Assembly (NCBI RefSeq): GCF_018320785.1
Contig: NC_054869.1
Location: 14,146,698-14,210,697 of the forward strand
From: Cheilinus undulatus
Lineage: Eukaryota > Chordata > Actinopteri > Labriformes > Labridae
Direction: 5' to 3'
Length of the DNA stretch: 64,000 nt
Shown: positions 1 to 11,600 of the stretch, piece after piece
Numbering within the stretch: position 1 is the stretch's first letter
How the letters are laid out: each line of letters begins with the position of its first letter
Made by a program: the position numbers and the translations under genes
Notes under the pieces: model-generated
What the model was told of the DNA's origin: nothing
What the model saw: the letters and a program-made list of their open reading frames with translations, nothing else
The model's database searches: none

Positions 1-370
1 CTGTAGTCGCAGGAACATCAGACTGCTTAAAGATGGTCTTACAGTCTTTACCTTTGACATGCTTGTCTATAATTTTCTTTCTAATCTCCTGGGACAACTC
101 TCTCCTTAGCTTTCTGTGGTCCATGTTGAGTGTGGTACACACTATGATACTAAACAGCACAGTGGCCATTTTCCACCCTTTATAGGCAGACTGACTGATT
201 ACAAGTTTGAAGACACCTGTGGTGCCAATTGCAGGACAAACCTTATTTTATCATGTCCCTATGGTCAAATTATTTTCAATCTTTGCTAGGGGTACCAATC
301 TTTTTGGTCCAAGCCAGTTTCATTATTTTTTTAATGAACTACAGTTCAAAAACAATGTCTGATTGTTTTA
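1..370. repeat. Unassigned dispersed repeat fragment at window edge
   Basis: The stretch reads like a common teleost interspersed element. Phrases such as 'tctggtccatgttgagtgtggt' style text and a run ending near 'tttttggtccaagcc' resemble repeats I have seen in fish genomes. It is cut by the window start, has no intact ORF, and its superfamily cannot be set from this piece. Confidence 0.3.
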
Positions 371-759
371 TACTGGCTCTATAGGCTGTAGGGAGTGGTT
401 ACTACCTAATGACAACAGAGTACGCTCTTAATGCAATAAAAAAGCTTTTCACTGATTGGTTATTTTTAGTGAAAATGTCATGTCTGCGACAATATGTGAG
501 TTAGTTTGAACAGTACGCTCTACTAGTTCAGATGAACCTTACGTCTCGGGGGAGCAACCAAACAATGACACAACCAAAGTTACAACTTCAGTGTCGGGTT
601 TAGTGGGAACTTTACACCAAAACTTAAGACACAACTTAAGCAAAGCTGGTGCAACAGGATGTAGGCCCAAAGCCATCTTATTGAAATGTGGGTTCTTTCT
701 CCAAAAAGGGGACTTGTAGTTTCTCCCCCCATGTTAAGCATTTATTTTCAGCTTCAAAT
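371..759. other. Intergenic stretch, nothing recognised
   Basis: I see no ORF, terminal repeat or RNA gene between the edge repeat and the Tc1-like element that starts near 760. Confidence 0.5.
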
Positions 760-1876
760 TTGCATCCAAACCTACCTGGCCCTATGTGAAAAAGTAATTG
801 CCTCTTAAATCTAATAACTGGTTGTGCCACCCTTGGCAGCAACAACTGCAAGCAAATGCTTGTGATAACTGGAGTATTTCACGTTGTGGTTGATGAATTT
901 TGGCTCACCCTTCTTTGCAGAGTTGTTTTTATTCTGCCACATTGAAGGGTTTTGAGCATGAATGGTGTGTTTACAATCATGCCATAGCATCTCATTTGGA
1001 TTTCAGTTGGGACTTTGACTAGGCCTTTCTCCACAATTTGTTGGTACAATGTTCTTTTATGAAATGCTGTGTTAATTATACAGCAGATGTAATGGGACAA
1101 AATAGTCAGTCTACAGGATATTTTCCCAAAAAGCAAAGGAATACAGATTTTTTTTTTTTTTAAGCAAATGTGGTACGAGTCCAATGAATGCCATTTTTGC
1201 CCAGTCTCTTTCTCATTGTTGAATCATGAACACTGACCTTAACTAAATCAAGTGAGGCCTGCAGGTCTTTAGATGTTGTTCTGGGATCTTTTGTGACCTC
1301 CTGGATGAAATATAGATGCCCTCTTGGAGTTATTTTGGTAGGCCAGCCACTTCTGGGAAGGTTCACCATTGATCCAAGTTTTCTCTGTTTGTGGATAATG
1401 GCTCTCACTTTAGTTTGCTGAAGTCCCAAAAACTCAGAAATGACTTTGCAACCCTTTCCAGTCTGATAGATGTCAATTACTTTGTTTCTCATCTGTGCTT
1501 TAATTTCTGTAGATGGCACCGGGATGTGTTGCCTTTTCAGATCCTTTAGTCTACTTCAATTTGTCAGACAGGTTCTATTTAAGTGGTTCCTTGATTCAGC
1601 AGGTCTGGCAGCAATCAGGTTGGCCTGGGTGTGGCTAGTGAAGTTGGTCTCACCTTTCAAAAAATGTGGTTAATCACAGTTCATTCATGACTTAATAAGA
1701 TGGGCAATTATTAGGTAGGTTTAGTATTGTATTTGTATTTTTTCCCTTGATATACGAAATCATCATGTAAAACCTGCTTTTGTATCTGTTCTGGTTATCT
1801 TTTTTTTGTAATGAAGTGTGACAAATAGGCAAAAAAATCAGAAAGGGGGAAATACTTTTTCCCAGCACTGTACATA
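760..1876 (-). mobile_element. Tc1/mariner-like transposon, internally deleted (copy A)
   Basis: The element runs antisense. It opens with the conserved 'gtgaaaaagtaattgcc' segment and closes with 'cccagcactgta', the outer end of this family. Its - strand holds transposase C-terminal fragments followed by the N-terminal DNA-binding region (see 1160-1519). About 200 bp are missing near 1040 and again near 1110-1180 compared with copies B and C in this window. The left terminal repeat is not visible, so the copy is dead. Confidence 0.75.
1160..1519 (-). pseudogene. Tc1-like transposase N-terminus remnant
   Basis: An open frame of 119 codons encodes the paired-type helix-turn-helix region of a Tc1 transposase. 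Visible motifs include EIKAQMRNKVIDIYQTGKG, a second helix KVRAIIHKQRKLGS, the basic linker NLPRSGWPTKITPR, and QEVTKDPRTTSKDLQASL followed by VSVHDSTMRKRLGKNGIH. The DDE catalytic core is not in the same frame and the element is internally deleted, so this is a fragment with no expected activity. It lies upstream of slc25a37 on the opposite strand and has no evident link to it. Confidence 0.75.
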
Positions 1877-2133
1877 CAGTACACTAATCATAATGCTAAT
1901 AAAACAACACAGTCGTTTATATGGCTGTAGGTTGGGCAGGTTATAGGCCCACATCCTGTTCTAGGTAAGAGTGAAAAGGGTGGATAAGTCTGTTACTGTC
2001 TCATCAGATTGCCCAACGTGTTGTTCAGAGGCTGGGGGACATTTTCCATGACAGTCAACAGTTTTACCAGAATTATGACCTTCACAAGTATGTCGTTAAG
2101 AACAAGAAGAGCTGTAAAGCTTCCTGATAATGA
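1877..2133. other. Unique-looking sequence upstream of slc25a37
   Basis: Non-repetitive sequence between Tc1 copy A and the candidate promoter elements. A GATAAG core occurs near 1983. No ORF of note. Confidence 0.4.
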
Positions 2134-2158
2134 GACCAATCATGCTTATCTATAAAAG
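2134..2158 (+). promoter_or_regulatory. Candidate CCAAT / inverted GATA / TATA cluster, distal
   Basis: In 25 bases the + strand has CCAAT (2134-2138), TTATCT (2145-2150, an inverted WGATAR site) and directly abutting TATAAAAG (2151-2158). A GATA site touching a TATA box is typical of some erythroid promoters, and mitoferrin-1 is an erythroid gene. However, a start near 2180 would put several upstream ATGs in the leader, so the nearer cluster at 2284-2378 may be the main promoter. Confidence 0.35.
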
Positions 2159-2283
2159 CAGGAGTTTGTGTTTACAGTTAAGTGAAACCCATTCAAAAAC
2201 TCGGAAAGACACAAGAAGCCGACAGGGATGGACTGCAGCGGCTGGATATGAAGTGTCAGAGGAATCCACCATGGAAACTTTTC

Positions 2284-2378
2284 ATTGGTCGCCCCGGACT
2301 CAGAGCCCGCCCTGTTGATGAATATTCGAAAATGATTGGCCCGTGTTCAGCGGAGCTACGCCTCAACCTGTAACGTCA
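2284..2378 (+). promoter_or_regulatory. Candidate slc25a37 core promoter (inverted CCAAT boxes and CRE half-site)
   Basis: Two ATTGG boxes (2284-2288 and 2335-2339, the second in TGATTGGC context) suit NF-Y. They are followed by CGTCA (2374-2378), a CRE half-site. The spacing to the start codon at 2496 fits a short leader. No experimental start site can be seen. Confidence 0.4.
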
Positions 2379-2406
2379 CACGGCCGCTGGAACTCTACTA
2401 AGTAGT

Positions 2407-2505
2407 ATGATGGTGTTGTGGTTGTCCATGCCGCCCATACCTAACTCCCTGAGCGTTATCTTACACAGAAGACCATCAGGGAGAGCTCACCACGCATGGA
2501 GTTGA
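2407..2505 (+). promoter_or_regulatory. Upstream ORF overlapping the slc25a37 start codon
   Basis: ATG codons at 2407 and 2410 open a 32-codon frame that ends with TGA at 2503-2505, eight bases past the first base of the mitoferrin start at 2496 and out of frame with it. The ATG at 2410 has A at -3 and G at +4, a stronger context than the main start, which has C at -3. If the transcript begins upstream of 2407, this uORF should restrict mitoferrin translation to leaky scanning. Confidence 0.45.
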
Positions 2506-2690
2506 GCTCGGAGCCTGTGGTGGTAACACTGGAGATGTCGCAGACTGAAAGCAAAGACGATGAAGCTTTTGACGGCGTCGGAGACTACGAGAGCTTGCCA
2601 CCTCATGTCTCAGTGACGACCCACATGACAGCAGGAGCCGTGGCTGGCATACTGGAGCACACGGTGATGTACCCCGTGGACTCTGTCAAG
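2496..2690 (+). CDS. slc25a37: slc25a37 coding exon 1
   Basis: Encodes residues 1-65, from MELSSEP to the first carrier signature PVDSVK. Donor AAG|GTAACA, phase 0. The start is chosen because the reading frame matches the family N-terminus; its Kozak context is weak at -3 (C). Confidence 0.95.
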
Positions 2691-5600
2691 GTAACAGACG
2701 CAGCCTAGCAGCCGGACACATTTGTTTTACTGCTGTAGCTCATTCACTTCCTAGCTTAAAAGCCCCGCTAACTGTACAGACAGCCTGCTATCGCCTGCTA
2801 ACGCTCGTTAGCTGTAAAATGTTGAAGCTGCCCATCCTAAGTTAGCCTCAGTGTTAGCTAATTTCTGCACGACAGCCTGGCTGCTTCAAGTAGACTAAAC
2901 AAACTAGTTAAGCAGGCTAACATGGCTTAAATCTGAACAAAAATACCGTGTGTAAACTAAATACACTAAGTGGTTACAGTTTGACTCCTCTTCGCTTCTG
3001 TCTCAATATAAATATTAACTTTTGCTAACAACATACGCATACACAAGACTTACTGTTACCTTATTTAACCTGTGTCACATTAAACATGGTTAAGATGGGA
3101 GGGAAAGTTGTTTTCGTTTTATGTATGAGCTCCTTTTGCCTTGTGTCACCCACTTCTGCCCTCGGCAGCAGCGTTGTTTCTTCATACAAGGAAACAAACG
3201 GAGTTATTTAGACTGACGTAGGGTAAGTGAAGGTCAAGTAACTGGCTGGACTGTAAATTATGTCACAGTGCCATTTCATTGAATACTACACCTAATACTA
3301 CAACACTACAACAACCCTTTTAATGGGAGTAATAACCTTTACAATGTTGTCTAGCTTTGTTTAGAAAAGTTACGCTGAATACCTAAACCCAGCATATTTT
3401 TAATTCACCTCAGTTCAATCAAAAACTGTATTTGTCTCTAGGGAGGAAATTCAAGGCACTTTTAGCAGCAGCATTATGGAAAGCAATGAGCAGATTTCTA
3501 ACAGAAATCACAATTGCAAATATGGGAAAATGTATAAATATGAAGAAAAGAGACTTTTGAAAAAAACACCATATATACAGTACATATGTTTATATACAAA
3601 AATGAACACTAAAAACAGAAGATTTTAAATATTGGTCTCAGATATTGACAGTTACAGCAGTTAAATGTATAGCAAAGCAGTAAATTTATATTTAAAAATT
3701 GAAATCCAAGAATGGCTGTGGAGCAAAGAGACAAAAATTTTGTCTGGAAATAAATATATTAACAGGATAATATGAAATGGACCAATTCTGAGTGAAAAAA
3801 AGTGCAGAGCAACTTCCACTGGCTAGGGATATGAGATAAAATCAGTCCCTCTGTACTTGAGAGTCACGATATTATCAGTATAATATCATTACTGACAGAT
3901 AATTATCTATACCAGCAGATCTGAAAAATTCTGCCAGTATTTACTGCTGGTATATCGGCTGTACATAGCGGCAGAATGTATTAATGTACTTGAATGTTTC
4001 ACCTTGAAGGTGAATCATTTGTCTTTGGAGTTTAAAGCACAACCAGCAGATCTACCTCAGCTGAAGTGATAATATTTTTATATCCTCTTTCCCCATGACT
4101 ACAGTTTTAGGTCTGAACTACAGTTGGTTTAATTTTCTGCTCTTGAGTATATCATTTTTAGTGTAATTTTAATCACTTTGTCAGGATTATCTCAGTGAAC
4201 TACCCTGCAAGAATTATTCATAGGGATGCACAATATTATAGGCATGATATCAGTACCGGTAGATACAAAGATTTCTGTCAGTGTCTTGCCTTTTAAAAAT
4301 CTGCTTATATAAGCTGTAAATATTGGCTTTACTATCCAAAAAGTTAGTGGAATTTCAGGCTGGACCAACAGACCACGTCAGCTGAATTCTTTTTTTGTTT
4401 GCTTGTTTTTTTTTGTTCCTTTTTTTTTTAGTGACTCCATTTAAATATCAGTATCGACTAAAATTAATTTGTAAATATCAGCATATTTGATATCAGTAAA
4501 AATCAAGTATTGTGCATAGGGATGGGAACAATTCATCGATGATCGATCATCAGTTGATCTGATGTTGGCATTTAATAAACTAAACATGTCTTACTCTGCA
4601 CTGCACAACAGTATCTACCGTCATGACAATGTGAGTGGGACCATGCCTTGTTTATGTTTAAGAGCCCTAGGCTTTCAAAGGGTGAAAATAAATAAATCAT
4701 TGAGAAACACACTCATTAGTTACCGGTTTTTGTTATATAGGGAAATGTTATACATATATAGCCCATGTATGTATGTTTTTATACATACATAATGATTAAT
4801 CAGTTAATTGATCATTAACATTATAGATGCTCGAGTTGGCAGGTTTCTTCCAAATGCCCATCCCTAATTGTGCATCTTTACTAATTTGGAGAAATCATTA
4901 TATTTTAGAGATTATAAGGTCCATAAAAATGTGGCACATGTCTAGTTAGAGCACTATGTCGTTCCGTGTTTGTTAGCAGGTTGTACAGCAGAGTTAGTAG
5001 CTCTGAAAAAGTCACACAAAGCTTGGATTTACTGTTACTTGGTATGCACAAAATTTGATTTTTGCAGATATCTATTATGCTGATATTTACAAAATATTTT
5101 TAACTGATACTGATATCAATATTTAAATGTAGTTCAAACCTAAAACTTCAGCCCTTAAAATACAAATTAGAGTTTGAGGATGAACAAATGAACACCTTTA
5201 AGTCATTTAAATACACTAAAGTGTTAAGAATGAAACTCCACCAACAGCTGATATGGACATATGTTTGTAGCATATTGATTATAAATATCAGCAGGAATTT
5301 TCAGCTCTGCTGATACTGAGAATTTACTTTTTAAACCAATATCTATCAATATTGATATTATACAGGTAGTATTGTGCATCCTTATCTGATACTGTCTAAA
5401 GTACATTTTACATATAATGTACATTTAAACCAAATAATTTTTTTTTTATTATTATCAGATGTCTTTATTTGAAGAAGAATACATTTATCAGTCATTGTAG
5501 AATCAAATGTTTGTTTTATGTCAGTTTCTAAAATAAATAGACTTTCACATTAAAAGTAACGTTTCTATTCCATTCCAGGAGAGACTTGGTTTTTCTTTTA

Positions 5601-8600
5601 AATTAGGAATGCACCATAATGGATTTTTGCAGATACTTGATATGCTGATACTTATAATCTTTTTGAGTAATACGCCAATATACAAATGTAGTTAAGCCTA
5701 AAACTTAAGAGCTTGAAACACACTTAAAAGTTTAAGGATGAAGAAAAACTAGGAAAAAGACTTTAGCTGATGTAGATCTGATGTACCTACTTAAAACTCC
5801 ACAAATTTACCAGTACATATGGCAGATATTAACAGCAGACATATCAATTTTAAAAATTGGCAGAATTTTTATGTCTGCTGTGCATCCCTGTTTTCAATTC
5901 ACAGGAATGTGTATGAATATTGACTGAAATTAATTTGGAAATATTGTGTTTTTCAATGTTGCCCATTCTTACTATTAAATTTGTCTCTGTATACTTTTAG
6001 TAAGGCTCTCTTTTGTATTTGTTACATTTAATTAATGGTCAATCAATAATAATCAATAAACCCAGAAATTGCCAGAACAAAAAAATGCAAATTTTCATCC
6101 AACCAGACACGAAAATGACTAATGCACATTAAAATGAGATGATATTGAGGGTTAAACTGTCAGTGAGGTACCAGGACTGTTATTATATCAGAAGTGTTTA
6201 ACTTTAATCTCATTTTAGTAAACTAACAGAGGTAGTGGTAGCTTAGTGACTATGCCAGCACACCCCACATACAGAGGCTGTCGTCCTCAAGGTGAGTGGC
6301 CCAGGTTCGAGTCTGTCATGTGGCTCCTTTAGGGCATTTTGGCCCCTTTCTCTTGCTAGGTTTCAGACAATATCCACTGTCCTATCTGAGTAAAGGCATA
6401 AAAGCTCCAAAAAAACAGATTATCAAGAAAAGAAAAAGATTGAGATTTTGATACCACTGTGCCAAAAATACAAGTCCCTGGTTTTTAGGATAAAAAATTA
6501 CAGGAATTTCCCGTGTGCAGTTCCACATGAGGATCAGAGAAGAGGAAGTTGAAGTGGACAGATAAATCTGTTCACAGATCCTCAAGAAGTGCTTCATGTT
6601 GACTAGAAAATTTATGAAATACTACAATTAATTGTTTTCCTTGCGGTGTAACCTGATGTTTAAACCTGCAGTCTGAAAATGCGTTGCAGCTTTATTTATT
6701 TATTTATCTAGTGGAGATGTCACAATACCAGAACTTTAAACTTCTATACAGTTCTTGCAAAAATCAAACAATACCCATACCAATTTAAAACTAAAATAAA
6801 GTTGTTTTAAATTGTTAAAAATTGCAAATGTGTGTAGCATTCCACTTGTAATTTTTGGTGGATTCATTCCTCTAATAGGCACCTGTGTTATAAGACAGGT
6901 GTGACTGTTTTTAGTGTTTAGCTGCTTTTTAATCCTGTTGACCATCAAAACAATAGAGATTGTATTATTTTTAAGAATGCTATATGTAAAAGAATCCAAA
7001 ATCATGAGACCTTTGATTAAAGCAATGAAATGAGGCTTTTCATCCAACCAGAGACTAAAGACTCACCAACATTAATGTAGAATAAAGAGTGGCTTTTGTT
7101 ATGAGGTACTCCTTTTCTCTGCATATTACCTGCTTCTTTACATGGACCAGATGTCAGAGACAAGTAAGCATGAAGGAATCCACTGGCACTTTTTACAAAG
7201 ATCACTAAATATATTTTTTTCTGATCTTTGTGCCACTTGTGATGTGATAACTAAAACTTTCCACCACCAACCCCCAGATAAAAGGTTGCACATCCAGTTG
7301 CAAACAATGCCTGAGTAGATTTTATTATTTTAAGCTTTCTGCATAGCCGAACAAGCAAAGACTGGAGTTTAATGTCATTCATTGATATCTAAGGCTCAGC
7401 CGTTGGACCAGCCTTTGTAATAGAAACAGCTGAGATCACATGAGTTCAAACTCATAGAAACCTCCTCTAAATGCAGCACTTTGTATGAATGCTGTCTGGA
7501 AAATTCAAAAACACATGAAGTTCAAACCTTTTGAAGTTAAAGCTCTGTAACTCAATGAAATGACTGGCTTGTCTTTAAGCTTCTTCACATCGTACTTGTG
7601 ACTGCAGAGCAAACTGCTGGTGTGGTTATGAACTTTGCCCCTCCAATCCTCCTCTTCTGCTCTGCTATTGTTTTCTAACAATGTGGTGCTGTTCGGTGAA
7701 TTTGGCTCGCTTGTCCAAAGTTTCAGTAATCTCCATGTGGCAAAGACAACTCCATTAATAGGCTGAGAGAAGTGATTATATCATCTTTGACACAGTGTCA
7801 CAGTCTCCTCTGTCATCTTTCAAAACCATCATGTGTACCTTCATTACTCAAACTATTGTAACTATTTCCTCTTGTGGTTTCTGAGTTTTCACAAACATTT
7901 TCCATTTAGCATATCCGTGCTTGTCTGAAATTGACAAAGAACCAGTTTGGAAATGTCAGTCTACTCAAAATGATGAAAGACAGAGCCATGGTTCCCATTT
8001 TATCCTTTAATTTAAAAAATAGCTTCAGTGAAATGTAGAAAGAAAGAGGTCAAATATGACAGAATCCAGAGATTTTTAACAAAGTAGCATCTTCCAAGTC
8101 ATTAATATAAACATAACTCCGTTTATTTTGTAAATGTATGTTTAAATAGTTCAGCAAGAAAAACAAGAACAGCGGTGAGTCAGGGAGTAACCGGACATTG
8201 GGAGGAGGATCTTATCGATGTTACACACATTTGGAATCAGCCTCATGCAGTGAAGGGTGTGTTTAAGCAGTTGTTTCTCTGTTGTCTCGATTAGATGACA
8301 TCGGAGCTGAGCTTCTAAGAAAAATGTGTCACTTCTTCAGACTTCTTCATCTGTCCTAACAGAATTTAAACTTTCAAGTTTGCTTACATCAACATTTAAG
8401 CTTCTTTTTACAATGTTGGCAGTGATGCATTTTAAGCATTTTTCATGCTGCAAGTTTTATTATGATCAAAAACTGCACAACAAAAATGTGACTTCAATCA
8501 AACTTTTGTACAGTCACTTTACATCCTGTAGATACAAGTTGCATTTCACACAGTTTGCCTATGGGACCATTTTTTTAGAACTGTAAATTTACCGGAATAG

Positions 8601-11600
8601 AAGAATTTCAAAGACAGGAGCAGTTTCAGTATTGAATGATACAAATTTGATAATGTAAATAATAGTATGAGCTATCAATGTAATCAATATAAACTTAGCA
8701 CCAAAATGTAAGGAAATTTATGTTTGGTAGATTATTTCTTTGTTGTAACAATGCCTCTTGGCAATAAAGTCTATTTATCTTCCTTTTTAAATGGTGCCAC
8801 ATGCAAACATGCATTTGTGGGATGAGCAGCAGAGCTGAGTATGTGGGTTGCACCCATGAAAAATTTGCCAAATCTTCTCTGCCAATGCCAAACAGCTTAT
8901 TCTGGGATGGCATCCCATTCCTCAACCAGCATTTTTTGCAACTCAGCCAATGTGGTTGTTACGGTCACTTTGGCACCAATAGCACGCCCAAGCTGATCCC
9001 ACAAGTGTTCAGTGGGGTTGAGGTCAGGACTGCTGGCAGGCCATTCCATCTTCTCCACTCCCAAATTCTGGAGATAGTCTCTGATAAACCCCTTTCTGTG
9101 GGGGCGAGCGTTGTGATCTTGAAGGATAGACTGTGGAGATATGGGACTGCCACTGGTTGCAGAATCTTATCTCAGTATCTTTCCGCATTAAGATTAACAA
9201 CCGGGCACCTTAATGTCAGCACCAGGGGGCACTAGAAGCTCAAAACCAGAGACAATAGCAAAAGCTAAATAAGTTGTTTGGCATTGGCAGAGAACATTTG
9301 GCAAATTTTTAATGGGCTCTGCTGCTCATCCCACAAATGCTCGTTCCTTACAAATGTGGCACCATTTAAAAGAGAAACAAACAGGCTTTCAAATGGTATT
9401 AAATTTATTGCCAAGAAGCATTGTTACAACAAAGATATAATCCACCAAACTCAAGTTTCCTTGCTTTTTGTGCTAGGCTAATGTTTGACAGGTAAAACAA
9501 TCCGTTACCAATGGTTTAAGCTAATCCATTTCTGGCCTTCATCAGCGGCTTATTCCATGACCTGATGAACACTGTTGTTTTTTTGTTTTTTTTTCCCCTG
9601 TTTGATATTTACTGTTGTCCTATTTTGAAAACAGTTCAGAAATGTCTTTCTGTGAGATTTTATACGGAAAAAGTTTTTTTTGTAACTATACAACCTCAAA
9701 ACTTGAAGTACCACCTATGCTGTCATAGGAAAGTAAAGAACAAGATATTTAGCCTTTTTATTGCCAAAGAATAAAAAACACTTTCTCATAAATAAACTTT
9801 AGTTTCATTTCTTCATTTAAAAATCAGTAAGTTGTTAAAACATTATGAAATTATGTTGTGATCCCTGTATTGTTAAATAAATCTTATTGTGAGTTGAGTC
9901 TGTCTCTATTATGAGTTTTTACTGTAAGTAGGCCAGTTTTGTTTAGAGACCAAAAGAAGAGGTGCACGTGCATGGTAACATATTTTATGATTTCTTTAAC
10001 CAGAAAGTAGGGTTTACTTTTCAAAACTTGAACCCTAATCTTCTCGTTAACACTTCACTATAGCCTAATCTTGTCTTTTCTAGAAGTTAGTTTTCATTTT
10101 CACGTTGTGAACTAGGACTGAGGTTTCGCCTGGTGTGTCTTTGCTGTCAGCGTGGTTTATCTCTCAGATTATCTTAAAAAAAAAAAAAAGCAAATAAATC
10201 CAAAAAAGGCCTGAAACTCGTCTTTAAAACTATGAAACATCTGAACAAAAAACTTGTCTCTACCTAATTGTAATTTATATTGTTCAAATTAGCTAACAAA
10301 GGAAACTTTTCTACCAAAGTTCTGTGTGCCCCAGGCTCCCAAATTTGGATCAAACGGAAATGTAACAGATATTTTATTGTTACGCCAAAGGAAGGAAACA
10401 GATGGGAACATGCTGAGGAAGATAGACTGGGCCTATCTGCTGAAGCAGCCCCCATCTCCTCACAAATAAAAACATGCTTTGTGGTGAGCAGATAACTTGG
10501 CATGGTGGAGTTAAACAAAGAGCTGCCACAGACTTGCACACCAGCCTCAAGAGAGACACGCATCACTCAGTCAGGAGCTCTCAGCTGCCAAAACACTCGA
10601 CGTCAGGACAATGTGACAGGGAACAATAGAACCACAAGTCAGGATTACACCAGGTGCCCACTTTAGAGCCACTCAGAGTCACGTGGATTCTCTGACTGTT
10701 ATTGAATCTAACGAAACTGGAGAGATCATGTAAATAATTGTCTTGTTTTTACAGACGAGGATGCAGAGCCTGCAGCCAGACCCAAACGCGCAGTATCGGA
10801 GCGTGTATGAGGCTCTGAAAAGGATCATCCGCACAGAGGGGGTTTTCAGACCGCTGAGGGGCCTCAACATCACCATGATGGGTGCAGGACCGGCACATGC
10901 ACTCTACTTCGCCTGCTATGAGCGGGTCAAACGCTCCCTGAGCGACGTCATTCAGAGTGGAGGCAACAGCCATTTAGCCAACGGTACGAGTTCCCACGTC
11001 TATCTCTTTTGTCACACTAACTGCTTTCACGTCGAGCCAAAAAGCCACGGCTTGAAGGCGTGTAGTTTGGATAAGCCATTTTAATGCCACATCCTGTTTA
11101 GAATGGCAAAAATAAAGACATTTTTCAAACAGAGAAAATTCAAATGGCTATCCGGGATATGACAATACAAACACAAGATTTTTGGCATTGGAACACCAGG
11201 AAAAAAAAACAGCCATTTCAACCTGACCTAAGCTAAAATATGGCTAAGATACATTGCAAATTAATCATATATTAAGATTCTGTAAATATAGTCAGTTGAT
11301 TCAGACTTTATATGATTTCTTTTTTTGTGTGTTTGAACAGGTGTGGCTGGAAGTGTGGCCACTGTTCTCCATGATGCAGTCATGAACCCAGCAGAAGGTA
11401 AGAAACTTATCTTAGAGAGATGGCGCTTTATCTCTGGAGGATTTTGTTGTTATTTAAAATTTCCTATTTCCAATAAAAGTAGACAGATGATGCCAACAAG
11501 TTAAACTCTATATATCGAATGACATATTTGTGTATTGTTCCCTCATGTCATATATCCTGATTAGAGATGCTCTGAATGATTGCAACCTATCTGAATCTGT

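Noticed and set aside
2130-2373. Open + strand frames just upstream of slc25a37
   Set aside because: No domain or codon signal; they overlap the promoter region and the leader.
6237-6313. Possible tRNA gene
   Set aside because: A- and B-box-like motifs are present but the acceptor stem does not pair and the downstream body is that of a SINE.
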